Notes: generated by a model not told the origin, from the sequence alone. A DNA stretch of 64,000 bases from CAWJPW01 sp963844845 (GCA_963844845.1 CAWJPW010000010.1:124001-188000); one strand, 5' to 3'. Counted from the stretch's first letter, positions 16,396 to 25,983 are shown. Made by a program: numbers and translations.

Positions 16396-18225
16396 ATGTC
16401 GTCCCTCCCTCGAGACCGTTCCGCCCTCGTCTGGTCTATCCTGCTCATGGTCGCCTCCGTCGGCTGCACCGGCCTGCACGGCCGGCCCGACCCCGACACC
16501 GTGCAGGCGCTCGTCCCCCACGTCGCGGTCTCCGCCAACGGCATGGTCGCTGCCTCGGCACGCGAGGCAACCGACGCCGGCGCCGAGGTACTGGCGGCCG
16601 GTGGCAACGCCATGGACGCAGCCGTTGCGACGGCCCTCGCCCTGGGCGTCGCCGATCCCGGCGACTCCGGGCTGGGCGGCACGACCTACATCCTCGCGCG
16701 CATGGCCGACGGACGCACCACCGCAATCGATGGCTCGACTCCAGTACCCTGCAACATCGACCGCGTCGAGCTCGCACGGCTGGCGCGCGCAGGCGCCACG
16801 GCCGGCCCCCAGCTTGCGGCGGTACCGGCGTCCCTGGCGGCGCTCGACCTCGGAGCCCGCCGCTTCGGCACCATGCCTCTCAGGGAGCTGCTCGCGCCGG
16901 CGATCGCCATCGCCGAGAGCGGCTACGTCACCACGTCCTTCCAGCGAGCGGCCGCCGGAAAGTACCTGGACGACGTCCTCGCCACGGATCTCCTGCGCTG
17001 GATCATCCTTCGCGACGGCCGCGAGCTCCCCGACGTTGGTTCGCGAATCGTCCGCCCCGATCTGGCCAGGACCCTCCGTCGAATTGCCAAGGCCGGCGCG
17101 GACGAGTTCTACCGGGGCGAGATAGCGAGTGAGATCGAGGCCGACATGATCCGGCGCGGCGGCTACATCCGTCGTCGTGACCTCGCCATGCTGAAGGCCC
17201 GGATCCGGAGACCGGTGCGCGGCAACTACCGTGGGTACGAAGTCCTCTCATTCCCGCCGCCAGGCGGAGGAGGGGCGCTCATCGAAGCCCTCAACATTCT
17301 CGAGCAGTTTCCCCCCGAGCTGCTGCGCGAGGACTCGGCCGACCGCCTTCAAGTGCAGGCCGAGAGCTTCCGTCTCGCCACCGAGGACTACCACCGTCTC
17401 AACAGCGACCCCAACATCCCCGAGCGTTTCCAGAACCGCAGCTACCTCGGCACGGATTTCGCCGCCGAGCGCGCTGCCCTGATTACCCTCGGACGCCCGA
17501 TACCCGACGAGGCCGTCAACCCCGCACGCGACTTCCCCGACTTGGACGGACAGACAGTGCAGGTCTCGGTAGTCGACCGCTGGGGGAATGCTGTTTCTCT
17601 GACCCAGACGCTCAATCGCTTCTACGGCAACAAGGTGATCACGGACGGCTTGGGGTTTGTCTACAACAGCTCCCTCGAGACATCCGACCCCGAAAGCTCC
17701 ACCTTGCTCCGTCCGCGCTCGATCATTCCCACCGACATGGCGCCGACCATCGTCCTGCGCGACGGCAAGCCCCTGCTGGTACTGGGCTCCGCCGCGAGCT
17801 CTCGCATCCCCGGGGCCGTGGCATCGGTGATCAGCAACGTCATCGACAGAGGACTCAGCGTCAGCGAAGCGGTCACAGCACCTCGTGTCCTGTGGAGTTG
17901 GGGCAGCACGACGGGTATCTGCATCGAGGAAATTCCACCTATCACCGGCGCGATCGCCGACGGGTTTCTCGCCCGCGGCTTCCCCTTGGGGCGCCGGGTC
18001 ACCCTGCCAACGACGATCATCGACTTCGCGCTCGACGGCGCGGTCAACGTTGTCTACCGGGATCCGGACACCGGTCTTCTCACCGGGCTCGGCGATCCGC
18101 GGCGCTGCGGCACCGCCCGCGGTGTCGCTGGCCCAGCTCTCCTCGCTGCAACGGGCACGACCACCACGGACGCGGCTCCCGCCGCCGGCGGGAATCCAAC
18201 CACGCCCCCCCGTTCGAACAACTAA
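16396..18225 (+). CDS. ggt: Gamma-glutamyltransferase (lipoprotein-type)
   Basis: The 609-residue proenzyme begins with a signal ending in MVASVGC, a lipobox, so it is probably tethered in the envelope. The large subunit has the GGNAMDAAVATALALGVADP and GGTTYIL regions. Autoprocessing should occur before the Thr in GQTVQVSVVDRWGNAVSLTQ; in other family members this site reads TTH-x-SVVD, so the nucleophilic Thr is kept while the next two residues differ. Gly-rich SAASSRIPGA near the C-terminus corresponds to the oxyanion/GSG region. GGT cleaves gamma-glutamyl amides such as glutathione. The neighbouring dipeptidase could finish the breakdown of the Cys-Gly released. Confidence 0.92.
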   Translation: MSSLPRDRSALVWSILLMVASVGCTGLHGRPDPDTVQALVPHVAVSANGMVAASAREATDAGAEVLAAGGNAMDAAVATALALGVADPGDSGLGGTTYILARMADGRTTAIDGSTPVPCNIDRVELARLARAGATAGPQLAAVPASLAALDLGARRFGTMPLRELLAPAIAIAESGYVTTSFQRAAAGKYLDDVLATDLLRWIILRDGRELPDVGSRIVRPDLARTLRRIAKAGADEFYRGEIASEIEADMIRRGGYIRRRDLAMLKARIRRPVRGNYRGYEVLSFPPPGGGGALIEALNILEQFPPELLREDSADRLQVQAESFRLATEDYHRLNSDPNIPERFQNRSYLGTDFAAERAALITLGRPIPDEAVNPARDFPDLDGQTVQVSVVDRWGNAVSLTQTLNRFYGNKVITDGLGFVYNSSLETSDPESSTLLRPRSIIPTDMAPTIVLRDGKPLLVLGSAASSRIPGAVASVISNVIDRGLSVSEAVTAPRVLWSWGSTTGICIEEIPPITGAIADGFLARGFPLGRRVTLPTTIIDFALDGAVNVVYRDPDTGLLTGLGDPRRCGTARGVAGPALLAATGTTTTDAAPAAGGNPTTPPRSNN

Positions 18226-18321
18226 GCAGGACGCACAGTTCGCAGAGTCATGACACGGTAGAATCCGAACGGGACGCCTGTCATTCGACAGGCCTCCCCT
18301 ACCCCAGCCTGGTCGGCACCC

Positions 18322-19446
18322 TTACCAACCCCGCACCGGGCGCCACTCGTCGACAACTCGGTCCCCTTCGACGACGAAGTAGCTGGTGAAGAGAGCGGCA
18401 GCGAGACAGGAGTGGTTGGCGACCACCCGGGTACGGCTCCCAACCGGCAGCGCCGCCGCGGCCGCAGCGGTGTCCACCTCCACCACGCCGTGCTCCTGAG
18501 TGAGGGCGGCGAGGCGCAGGCCGTCCAGGGGCGCCCCATCGAGGTCGACCACGACGCCGTAGCCGCACCCGGGGTCGACATGCCGGGGGCCCTCGTCCTT
18601 GGAGAGGGCCAGGGCGCCGGCATCCAGCACCACCCTCCGTTGATCCGGGTGGCAGGCGATGACGGTGGCAAGCACCGTGAACGCGCAATCGTCGAAGCTG
18701 CAGGAGCCGATGGCCGCCTGGAAGGCATCGAAGAACACGTAGTTCCCCGGTCGCGCCTCGGTGACGCCGGCGAGATCCGTGCCTGCGCAGACGGTCGGCG
18801 TCGAGCCGACGCTCACCTCGGGCACGGCGAGGCCCTTGCGCCGCAGGCGCCGGGCGAAGGCGACGGTGACGTCGCGCTCCTGAGCCGCAACGGCCGCCGC
18901 CTCAGCTCGGTCGCGGCTGCCGTAGACATGTCCGGCATGAGTCAGCAGGCCGCGCAGCAGCAGCCCGGGCGCCGTGGCAAGCTGGTGAGCAAGTGCGACA
19001 CTCTCCGAGCGTTCCGGGTTCACCCCGGTGCGCCCGCCACCGCAGTCGACCTCGAGGAGGACGGGAAGCTCGAGGCGGCGGTCCGTCGCGAGCTCGGTCA
19101 CCGCGACCGCCGCCGCGTCGCTCTCGACCAGCAGCGTCAGCCCGACCCCAGATGCTATAAGATCGGCCGCTTCCCCGAGCCTGGCGGGTGCCACCGGCAC
19201 CGCGTAGGTGATGTCGGTGAAGCCGGCCGCGGCGAAATGGCGGGCCTCCGCCAGGGTGGACACCGTGATCGGTCCGGTGGGTTCACCCAGCTGGAGTCGA
19301 GCCGCCTCCACGCACTTGTGAGTCTTGACGTGGGGGCGCAGGCGGACGCCGAGGCGGGCGGCCCGCTCGCGCATCGCCACGCAGTTTCGCAGGAGCCGTT
19401 GGCGGTCGACGAGGGCACAGGGGGTAGGGAGGGCATCGAGGTGCAT
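18322..19446 (-). CDS. D-threonine aldolase / D-serine dehydratase-like PLP enzyme (alanine racemase fold)
   Basis: The N-terminal TIM-barrel begins LPTPCALVDRQRLLRN and has the Schiff-base lysine motif RPHVKTHKC. The C-terminal domain holds the HxxxC metal site typical of the DSD1/DTA group: H in VANHSCLAAAL, preceded by the GCGYGVVVD segment. These enzymes use PLP and a divalent metal to cleave D-threonine-like beta-hydroxy amino acids or to dehydrate D-serine. The ATG at 19446 is preceded at six bases by TATCCT. An ATG at 19473 would add nine residues. Its place after peptide-degrading genes suggests amino-acid catabolism. Confidence 0.85.
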   Translation of the reverse strand: MHLDALPTPCALVDRQRLLRNCVAMRERAARLGVRLRPHVKTHKCVEAARLQLGEPTGPITVSTLAEARHFAAAGFTDITYAVPVAPARLGEAADLIASGVGLTLLVESDAAAVAVTELATDRRLELPVLLEVDCGGGRTGVNPERSESVALAHQLATAPGLLLRGLLTHAGHVYGSRDRAEAAAVAAQERDVTVAFARRLRRKGLAVPEVSVGSTPTVCAGTDLAGVTEARPGNYVFFDAFQAAIGSCSFDDCAFTVLATVIACHPDQRRVVLDAGALALSKDEGPRHVDPGCGYGVVVDLDGAPLDGLRLAALTQEHGVVEVDTAAAAAALPVGSRTRVVANHSCLAAALFTSYFVVEGDRVVDEWRPVRGW

Positions 19447-19452
19447 GGTGCC

Positions 19453-19458
19453 AGGATA
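19453..19458 (-). promoter_or_regulatory. Candidate -10 element of a leaderless transcript for the D-threonine aldolase-like gene
   Basis: TATCCT on the minus strand ends six bases before the ATG at 19446, which lacks a Shine-Dalgarno sequence. The spacing matches the elements before ada, upp and ggt. Confidence 0.35.
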
Positions 19459-19699
19459 GCCCGCGCCACTCACGTTCGCGGCGTGGAATCGGGCGACACA
19501 GGGGATTCGTCACCGTGTCACCGAGCAGACGACGACTTGCTGAACGAGTTGATGAAGCTCTCTGGCCCCGCCATAATCGCATCCGGCGATGCACTCCGGA
19601 GACACTCATCGAGAGCCTTTCCACCCCTCGGCCCCTTCGCCGGGGGCTCGTGGTGAGGGTCGCCGGCCCGGCCTCCACCGGCCGGGTGCCCATCGGCCC

Positions 19700-21514
19700 G
19701 TGATCAGCCCATCGCGGTCGCGGTCAGGGCGTCTGGCGCCCGCCATCGTCGCGCTGGCGCTGCTTGCCGCCGCTGGTCCGGGCCGAGCCGCAGCCGCGGA
19801 CTGCTCCCGCTGCCACGGCGCGGATGATCAGGCGTCCATCGCCCCGGCAGCGCTGCTCGCCGCGTCGGTGCACCGTGGTCTCGCCTGCACGGACTGTCAC
19901 CCCGGCCACGCCACCGTCCCGCACCCGCCCGGGCTGGTCGAGGAGGCGGCGAGCGTGCCCTGCCGCACCTGTCACCGGGCGGAGGCGGCCAGCTACACGC
20001 GACACGGCTGGCTGGCGGCGCCGGGCGGGAGCGGGGTACCCACCTGTGCCGACTGCCACGGCACCCACGGCATCCTCGCGGCGAGCGACCCACGCTCGCG
20101 GACGAGCCCGGCCAACCTCGACGTCACCTGCGGCCACTGCCACGCCGACGTGGACCTCGTGCAGACCCACAGTCTCGCCGGCGACGCCGTGACCCTCTAC
20201 CGCCGCAGCGTGCACGGCAAGGCGGAGCGCTGGACCTCCCCCGGCGCCACCTGTGTCGACTGCCACGGCAGGCGAGGCTCCCCTCACGTGATCCTCGGCG
20301 CTGGCAATCCCGACTCTCCGATCTTCTTCTTCAACATCCCGGCGACGTGCGGGCGCTGCCACGTCGAGCAGGCGCGGGCCTACGAAGAGGGCTCACATGG
20401 CCGGAGAGTCCAGCGCGGCGACACCCACGCTCCGGTGTGCACCGACTGCCACGGCGAGCACGCCATCACGTCGGCGGACTCGCCGGACTCGCCCGTGTCG
20501 CCCCGGCGCGTGGCCAGCGAGACCTGCGCCCCGTGCCATCGCTCGGTATTGGTGGACGGAGCCTCGGGCCCCGACCCCGGGGTGGTGAGCTCTTTCTTCG
20601 CCAGCTACCACGGCATGCGCAGCATGACCGGAGAAGACCGCGCGGCGACCTGCGACTCGTGCCACGACGCCCACCGTGTGCTGCCGCCGGGCGATCCCCG
20701 CTCGCAGGTCAACCCAGCCAACGTCCAAAGCACCTGTGCCCGGTGCCACTCGGGCATCTCACCCGAGCTCGCGGCGATGCCGATTCACGACATCGGCGGC
20801 CGCCAGGGCTTTCGCACCCCCGCCGCGCGCACCGTGGAGGAGCTCTACCGAGCGGTCACCGCGGTGCTGCTCGGCCTACTCCTGGTGGGTCTGCTCGCCG
20901 AGCTCGTGCGGTTGCTTGTGGATCGCCTGCGGGTGGGTCCCCTGGGGCCCCGCCACAGGACCAGCGACATCGTCCGCCGTACCTTGCTTGTCGCCAGCTT
21001 CCTGGTGCTCGCGATCTCCGGCTTCGCGCTGGTGGATCGCGACGCGTTCTGGGTCCGATGGCTGTTCGGCTGGCCCGGCGGCCTGGAGATGCGCCGGGTG
21101 CTGCACCGCACCGCCGCCATCACTCTCACCGCCGCAGCCGCCTGGCACCTGGCGTGGGTGTCGGCCACCCGGCGCGGCCACGCCTTCCTGCGCGGGATGG
21201 TCCCGGTGCGCCGCGACGTCAGCGCCTTCGCCGAGCGGATCGTCGGCCGTGAGTACGAGGCCATGCGCATCTCGCTGGTGGACAAGGCGGCGTACTGGGT
21301 GGCGGCTGGCAGCGTGGCGGTCTTGGTGGTAACCGGCGTCATGCTGTGGTTGGACGTCCAGGTCGTCAACACCCTCTCCATGGGCGGGCTCGATGTCGCC
21401 TGGGTGACCCACCTGTGGCAGGCCTGGCTGCTCGTCGTTCTGGCCGCGGCGTGGGGGCTCGTCCGCCGCGCCCGTCGCGTGCATCTCCAACACCGGAGAG
21501 GGGATAGACCGTGA
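19700..21514 (+). CDS. Eleven-heme c-type cytochrome fused to a b-type membrane domain
   Basis: A GTG at 19700 starts a signal sequence (LAPAIVALALLAAAGPGRA). Eleven CxxCH heme motifs follow in the exported part: CSRCH, CTDCH, CRTCH, CADCH, CGHCH, CVDCH, CGRCH, CTDCH, CAPCH, CDSCH and CARCH. From about residue 385 the chain turns into a five-helix membrane domain with histidines in VLHRTAAITLTAAAAWHLAW and VTHLWQAW, as expected for cytochrome b561/formate-dehydrogenase-gamma-like heme ligands. Such a fusion would pass electrons between the quinone pool and periplasmic c-hemes. Partner genes for a terminal reductase are not seen here. A longer start at 19589 lacks support. Confidence 0.85.
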   Translation: MISPSRSRSGRLAPAIVALALLAAAGPGRAAAADCSRCHGADDQASIAPAALLAASVHRGLACTDCHPGHATVPHPPGLVEEAASVPCRTCHRAEAASYTRHGWLAAPGGSGVPTCADCHGTHGILAASDPRSRTSPANLDVTCGHCHADVDLVQTHSLAGDAVTLYRRSVHGKAERWTSPGATCVDCHGRRGSPHVILGAGNPDSPIFFFNIPATCGRCHVEQARAYEEGSHGRRVQRGDTHAPVCTDCHGEHAITSADSPDSPVSPRRVASETCAPCHRSVLVDGASGPDPGVVSSFFASYHGMRSMTGEDRAATCDSCHDAHRVLPPGDPRSQVNPANVQSTCARCHSGISPELAAMPIHDIGGRQGFRTPAARTVEELYRAVTAVLLGLLLVGLLAELVRLLVDRLRVGPLGPRHRTSDIVRRTLLVASFLVLAISGFALVDRDAFWVRWLFGWPGGLEMRRVLHRTAAITLTAAAAWHLAWVSATRRGHAFLRGMVPVRRDVSAFAERIVGREYEAMRISLVDKAAYWVAAGSVAVLVVTGVMLWLDVQVVNTLSMGGLDVAWVTHLWQAWLLVVLAAAWGLVRRARRVHLQHRRGDRP

Positions 21515-21623
21515 TCGCGCTCACACGAAGAAATCACCGGCCTGCAATCTTCCGCGGCTCTCGCGGGTTACAACGTGAGTGGCGTGTCATCGTGCCACTG
21601 ACCACGCATCCCGAGGAGGAGCC

Positions 21624-21842
21624 ATGCAAGCGTCCCCCCGCAGATCAACACCGCCCCGGGAGGGGGCAGGGTCGATCAGCACTTACGTGCTGCTCCGGCA
21701 GCGTGGCCGCCGGGACGAGCGAGTTCTCGTGCGCTTCCCCGACTTTCCACGCATCGGCACGGGCTTCCGCGCCAAGAACCGGGACTGGGTCGTACGCGAG
21801 GTCGGCGGCGACCTCGGCTTCGTCGCCGAACCGCGCCACTGA
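21624..21842 (+). CDS. Small hypothetical protein
   Basis: A 72-residue frame starts at an ATG placed just after GAGGAGGAG, an excellent ribosome-binding site. Most of the protein is basic, with a compact C-terminal part (VLVRFPDFPRIGTGFRAKNR, then DWVVREVGGDLGFVAEP) that reads like a small beta-barrel. I do not recognise the family. The following 240 bases before the enoyl-CoA hydratase gene show nothing clear. Confidence 0.45.
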   Translation: MQASPRRSTPPREGAGSISTYVLLRQRGRRDERVLVRFPDFPRIGTGFRAKNRDWVVREVGGDLGFVAEPRH

Positions 21843-22084
21843 GCCACGCCGACGACGATCCACCGCGTCGGGACGTCCGGGCCGCCGGACCGTGACCACG
21901 GAATCCCGGAGCGCCAACAGATCGGGGCGTGCGTACCTCCCGCATGGAATGCCGCAGGCCCGCCCGTGCGCTGCCTCCTGGTGGCCCGCCGGGCCCGGCC
22001 GCACTGCCGGTCGCAGTAGAAGTCCGGCAAGTAATGCAGTCTAAAATGAAGAACTTGACAGCAGGTTGGCACGAGGGAGGGGAC

Positions 22085-22849
22085 ATGCAGCTTGTCCATA
22101 CCGAAATCGTCGACCGCGTTGCGCTCATCACGCTCGACGACCCGGGATGTCGCAACGCCCTGTCCGTAACCATGTCGGAGCAGCTCGTGGAAGCCATCGC
22201 CGATCTCCGCACCGGCGATGCGGCCGGTGCGGTGGTCCTCACCGGCGCGCCGCCCGCCTTCTCGGCTGGCGCCAACCTCGACGATCTTGCGAACGCCACC
22301 CCGGAGCGGCTGCAGCGGATCTACGCCGGTTTCCTGGCGATGGTGAGCTGCCCCTACCCCACCATCGCCGCGGTCAACGGCGCCGCCGTGGGGGCCGGCC
22401 TCAACCTCGCCCTCGCCTGCGACGTACGGCTGGCGGGACGAGCCGCCCACTTCGAGGCGCGATTCCTCCAGCTGGGCCTCCACCCCGGCGGCGGCCACGG
22501 GTGGATGCTCGACCGCATTCTCGGCTCCCAGGGGGCCGCCGCCGTGGCCCTCCTGGGCGAGCCTCTGGACGGCGAAGCCGCAGCTCGTCACGGTCTTGCC
22601 TGGCGGTGCGTCGACGACGACGCTCTGCTCGAAACGGCGCGCACCCTCGCCGCCCGCGCCGCCGCGGCGCCGCCGGAGCTGGTCCGTCGCATGAAGGCAT
22701 CGCTGCGCGCAGCAGGCGCGCAGGCGACCCACGACGAAGCGGTGCGCTTCGAGCTCGAGCACCAGGTGTGGTCAGCCGCCCAGCCGGAGTTCCAGCAACG
22801 CCTCGAGGCGCTCAGACGGCGTATTGCCGCCAAGGGAACGTCCCCATGA
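22085..22849 (+). CDS. Enoyl-CoA hydratase/isomerase family protein
   Basis: The 254-residue crotonase-fold protein starts at an ATG after GAGGGAGGGG. The oxyanion-hole segments are present: PPAFSAGANLDDL and AAVNGAAVGAGLNLALACDVR. The catalytic region reads LGLHPGGGHGWMLDRILG. At the first glutamate position of true hydratases the sequence is less clear, so isomerase or another crotonase reaction is possible. It is the first of three clustered genes (two crotonases and an ADP-forming acyl-CoA synthetase), suggesting breakdown of an acyl or aromatic acid with ATP recovery at the thioester-cleaving step. Confidence 0.9.
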   Translation: MQLVHTEIVDRVALITLDDPGCRNALSVTMSEQLVEAIADLRTGDAAGAVVLTGAPPAFSAGANLDDLANATPERLQRIYAGFLAMVSCPYPTIAAVNGAAVGAGLNLALACDVRLAGRAAHFEARFLQLGLHPGGGHGWMLDRILGSQGAAAVALLGEPLDGEAAARHGLAWRCVDDDALLETARTLAARAAAAPPELVRRMKASLRAAGAQATHDEAVRFELEHQVWSAAQPEFQQRLEALRRRIAAKGTSP

Positions 22850-22940
22850 TCACGTCGACGAGCTCGCGGCGCCGGGTGGGACCAGGGGCCCCCGGAGCAC
22901 ACGCCGCCGACGATCCCTCCACGCCGCTCATGGAGCGCCC

Positions 22941-23750
22941 ATGACCTACTCCACGATCCTCCTCGACCTCGACGGCCCGGTGGCAACCCTCCGGCTCAAC
23001 CGGCCGGAGCGAATGAACGCGGTCATCGAGGCCATGTACGAGGAGCTCCAGCATGCCCTCGAACGCCTCGAACGGGACCCCAGCGTGCGCGCCGTGGTCC
23101 TGACCGGGTCCGTCCTCGAACGCGACGGGGTCGTGAAGCAGGCGTTCTGCGCCGGCGCCGACCTCAAGGCACACGCCGGCGGGACCCGGACCCCGTCCCA
23201 GCAGCGGATCTACATCGAGCTCGCCCACGAGACCACACGGCGCCTGGCCCACCACCCGCAACCGGTGATCGCTGCGGTGAACGGACCGGCCCGCGGCGCC
23301 GGCGCCGAGCTGGTGCTGTGCTGCGACCTCGTGCTCATGGCCGACGAGGCCACCCTCGCCTTCCCGGAGATCGGCCTCGGGACGTTCATCGGGGGTGGCG
23401 CCACCTTCCACCTACCCAGGCTGGTGGGGCTCGCCCACGCCCGCGAGCTGGTCTACACCGGCCGGGTGGTCGACGGGCCCGGCGCCGTCGCCATGGGCCT
23501 CGCGCTCGCCAGCGTGCCCGCGGCCGAGCTGCCCGCCGCCGCAACCCACCTTGCCGCCACGCTCGCCGAGCGGGCCCCGATCTCCCTGCGGCTTGCCAAA
23601 CGCCTGCTCAACGAGTCGGCGGAGTTGGACCTCGACACTGCACTGGTGGCCGAGACCGAGGCGATCCTCGAGTGCATGGCCACCGACGACTGGCGGGAGG
23701 GCGTCCGCGCGTTCGCCGAGCGCCGCCCTCCCACGTTCAAGGGACGATGA
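22941..23750 (+). CDS. Enoyl-CoA hydratase/isomerase family protein (second copy)
   Basis: The 269-residue protein has crotonase hallmarks: LNRPERMNAVIEAMYEEL, KQAFCAGADLKAH, AAVNGPARGAGAELVLCCD and FPEIGLGTFIGGGATFHLPR, the last with a glutamate at the expected catalytic position. It is clearly divergent from the copy just upstream, so the pair may act on different intermediates. The start ATG lies 91 bases after the first gene, and its stop is followed after one base by the synthetase ATG, so the latter two are co-translated. Confidence 0.9.
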   Translation: MTYSTILLDLDGPVATLRLNRPERMNAVIEAMYEELQHALERLERDPSVRAVVLTGSVLERDGVVKQAFCAGADLKAHAGGTRTPSQQRIYIELAHETTRRLAHHPQPVIAAVNGPARGAGAELVLCCDLVLMADEATLAFPEIGLGTFIGGGATFHLPRLVGLAHARELVYTGRVVDGPGAVAMGLALASVPAAELPAAATHLAATLAERAPISLRLAKRLLNESAELDLDTALVAETEAILECMATDDWREGVRAFAERRPPTFKGR

Positions 23751-23751
23751 C

Positions 23752-25908
23752 ATGGGTCTCGACCGCATCCTCAACGCTCGTTCGGTCGCCATCGTCGGCG
23801 CCTCCCGCGATGAGCGCAAGCGCGGCTACCAGGCGATCCGTGCCCTGCAGGAGGCGCGCTACGATGGCCGTGTCTTCCCCGTCAACCCGCACGAGGAGCG
23901 CATTCTCGGGCTCGACTGCTTCCCAACGGTGGAGGCGATCCCCGAGGAAGTGGACCTCGCCCTCATCACGACCCCGGCCGAGACCATCCCGAAGATCCTG
24001 GAGTCGTGCGGTGCCCGGGGAGTAGCCGGGGCGGTGATCATCGGCGGCGGTTTCGGCGAGCTCGGCGCCAAGGGGCGCCGCCTGCAGGAGAAGGTGGTCG
24101 ACATCGCCCGCCGGCACGGCATCCGCCTGGTGGGGCCCAACACCTCGGGGCTCATCAACGTCCATGATGGGCTCAACCTGGTGGGTCTGAGCGACGTGCC
24201 CAAAGGCGACCTGGCTTTGCTCTCGCAATCGGGCAACGTCGCCCTGCACGTAATCACCGAGGCGGGCCTCAAGAGCCACCACGGCTTCTCGTACTACGTG
24301 GGGGTCGGCAACGAGGCAGACATCGAGTTCCACGAGTACTTGGAGTTCTTCACCCAGGACCCGCGTACGCGGGTCGTGGTCATGTACGTGGAGGGAATGC
24401 GCGACGGGCGACGCTTCCTGCAGCAGGCCTACCGGACCACGCGGGTCAAGCCCATCGTGCTCCTCAAGGGCGGCCGCTCCCGCACCGGCAGCCGCTCGGC
24501 CGGCTCCCACACCGGGGCGCTGGCAGGAATCTCCGAGGTGGCGCGCACCGCCTTCGCCCGCGCCGGCATCATCACCATCGAGAACTCCGACGAGCTCTTC
24601 CCGGCTGCCGAGACCCTCGCCAGCCTGCCACCGCTGGCCAACAAGCGCGTGGCAATCCTCGCCGACGGCGGCGGCCACGCCACTATCGCCGCCGACCTCC
24701 TCACCGACCGTGGCCTCGAGATCCCCGAGCTCAAGCGGGCCACCCGCGAGCGGCTCTCAGCGATCCTCTCGCCCAACGCCACGGTACGCAATCCGGTGGA
24801 CGTGGCCGGCAGCACCGACGCCGACCCCGGGGTGTTCGCCGACTGCGCGCGCATCCTCCTCGACGACCCGGGCGTCGGAGGCCTCCTCATGGTCGGCCTC
24901 TTCGGCGGCTACGGCATTCGCTTCGCCGACCGCCTGCGCTTCATCGAGGAGGACGCGGCCCATCGCCTTGGCAAGCTCGTTCGCGATACCGGCAAGCCCA
25001 TCATCGTGCAGAGCCTCTATAACTTCGCACACTCACACTCGTTGGAGCTGCTGCGCTACTACCGGGTGCCGGTCTACGAGTCGGTGGACATTGCCTGTAC
25101 CTGTATGGCCGTGCTCTCCCACTACGGCCAGTTCAAGGCCACCCACGCCCACCGCACCACGTTCATGCTCGACTGGCGAGCCAAGGCCAAGCCGGAGGGG
25201 CGCGAGCTAATCGCCGGAGCCCTGGCTCAGGGCCGGCGCTCGCTGCTGGAGCACGAGGCCAAGCAGCTGCTCGGCCTGCACGGCGCGCCCGTGCTGCCGG
25301 AGAGGCTCGCCCGCACCGCCGACGAGGCGGTGGCCGCGGCGGCGACGGCCGGCCGCCCGGTGGCGCTCAAGATCTCCTCCCCCGACATCCTGCACAAGAG
25401 CGACGTCGGCGGCGTACGCCTGGGGCTCGAGGGAGCCAACGCGGTACGCGACGCGTTCGACTCGGTGGTTGAGGCCGCCCGGCGCCACAAGCCGGACGCG
25501 GACATCCGCGGCTGCGTGATTTCACCGATGGCGAAGCGCGGCACCGAGGTCATCGTCGGCACCAAGATCGACCCGCAGTTCGGCCCGGTGATCATGTTCG
25601 GCATCGGCGGCATCCTGGTGGAGGTCCTGCGCGACGTGGTCTTCCGAGTGCTGCCCATCTCGCGGCGGGCGGCGCGCAGCATGATCTCCGAGATCCGCTC
25701 GGCACCGCTGCTGGCCGGCTTCCGCGGCGAGGCAGCCGCCGACCGCGAGGCCCTGGTGGAGCTCCTGCTCACCGTCTCGGAGGTGGTGGAGACCTACCCC
25801 GAGATCCAGGAGATGGACCTCAACCCGGTCATCGTGCGCCCCGACGGCGTCAGCCTGGTGGACGCCCGAGTCATCCTCAGACGCAACGGCACTGACAACC
25901 GCCACTGA
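23752..25908 (+). CDS. ADP-forming acyl-CoA synthetase (fused alpha and beta subunits)
   Basis: The 718-residue protein begins with a CoA-binding Rossmann domain (SVAIVGASRDERKRGY), then succinyl-CoA synthetase-like flavodoxin domains (LLSQSGNVALHV; PNTSGLIN). The phosphorylated histidine lies in SAGSHTGALAG. The C-terminal third is an ATP-grasp domain (KISSPDILHKSDVGGVRLGL). Enzymes of this type make ATP from acyl-CoA, ADP and phosphate, releasing the free acid, or run in reverse. Downstream of two crotonases it probably either activates the substrate or conserves energy at the end of the pathway. No CoA-transferase is needed if it does so. Confidence 0.92.
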   Translation: MGLDRILNARSVAIVGASRDERKRGYQAIRALQEARYDGRVFPVNPHEERILGLDCFPTVEAIPEEVDLALITTPAETIPKILESCGARGVAGAVIIGGGFGELGAKGRRLQEKVVDIARRHGIRLVGPNTSGLINVHDGLNLVGLSDVPKGDLALLSQSGNVALHVITEAGLKSHHGFSYYVGVGNEADIEFHEYLEFFTQDPRTRVVVMYVEGMRDGRRFLQQAYRTTRVKPIVLLKGGRSRTGSRSAGSHTGALAGISEVARTAFARAGIITIENSDELFPAAETLASLPPLANKRVAILADGGGHATIAADLLTDRGLEIPELKRATRERLSAILSPNATVRNPVDVAGSTDADPGVFADCARILLDDPGVGGLLMVGLFGGYGIRFADRLRFIEEDAAHRLGKLVRDTGKPIIVQSLYNFAHSHSLELLRYYRVPVYESVDIACTCMAVLSHYGQFKATHAHRTTFMLDWRAKAKPEGRELIAGALAQGRRSLLEHEAKQLLGLHGAPVLPERLARTADEAVAAAATAGRPVALKISSPDILHKSDVGGVRLGLEGANAVRDAFDSVVEAARRHKPDADIRGCVISPMAKRGTEVIVGTKIDPQFGPVIMFGIGGILVEVLRDVVFRVLPISRRAARSMISEIRSAPLLAGFRGEAAADREALVELLLTVSEVVETYPEIQEMDLNPVIVRPDGVSLVDARVILRRNGTDNRH

Positions 25909-25920
25909 GCGAGCGCCTTT

Positions 25921-25968
25921 GCGCCAACCGGTGGTCGTCGCCATGGCGGAACGCCCGCCCGTTGGCGC
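25921..25968. terminator. Inverted repeat between convergent genes
   Basis: GCGCCAAC (25921-25928) pairs with GTTGGCGC (25961-25968) across a 32-base GC-rich centre. It lies between the stops of the acyl-CoA synthetase and glucose dehydrogenase genes and could serve both strands, though no T-run flanks it. Confidence 0.35.
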
Positions 25969-25983
25969 GGCGTTGCACGTACT

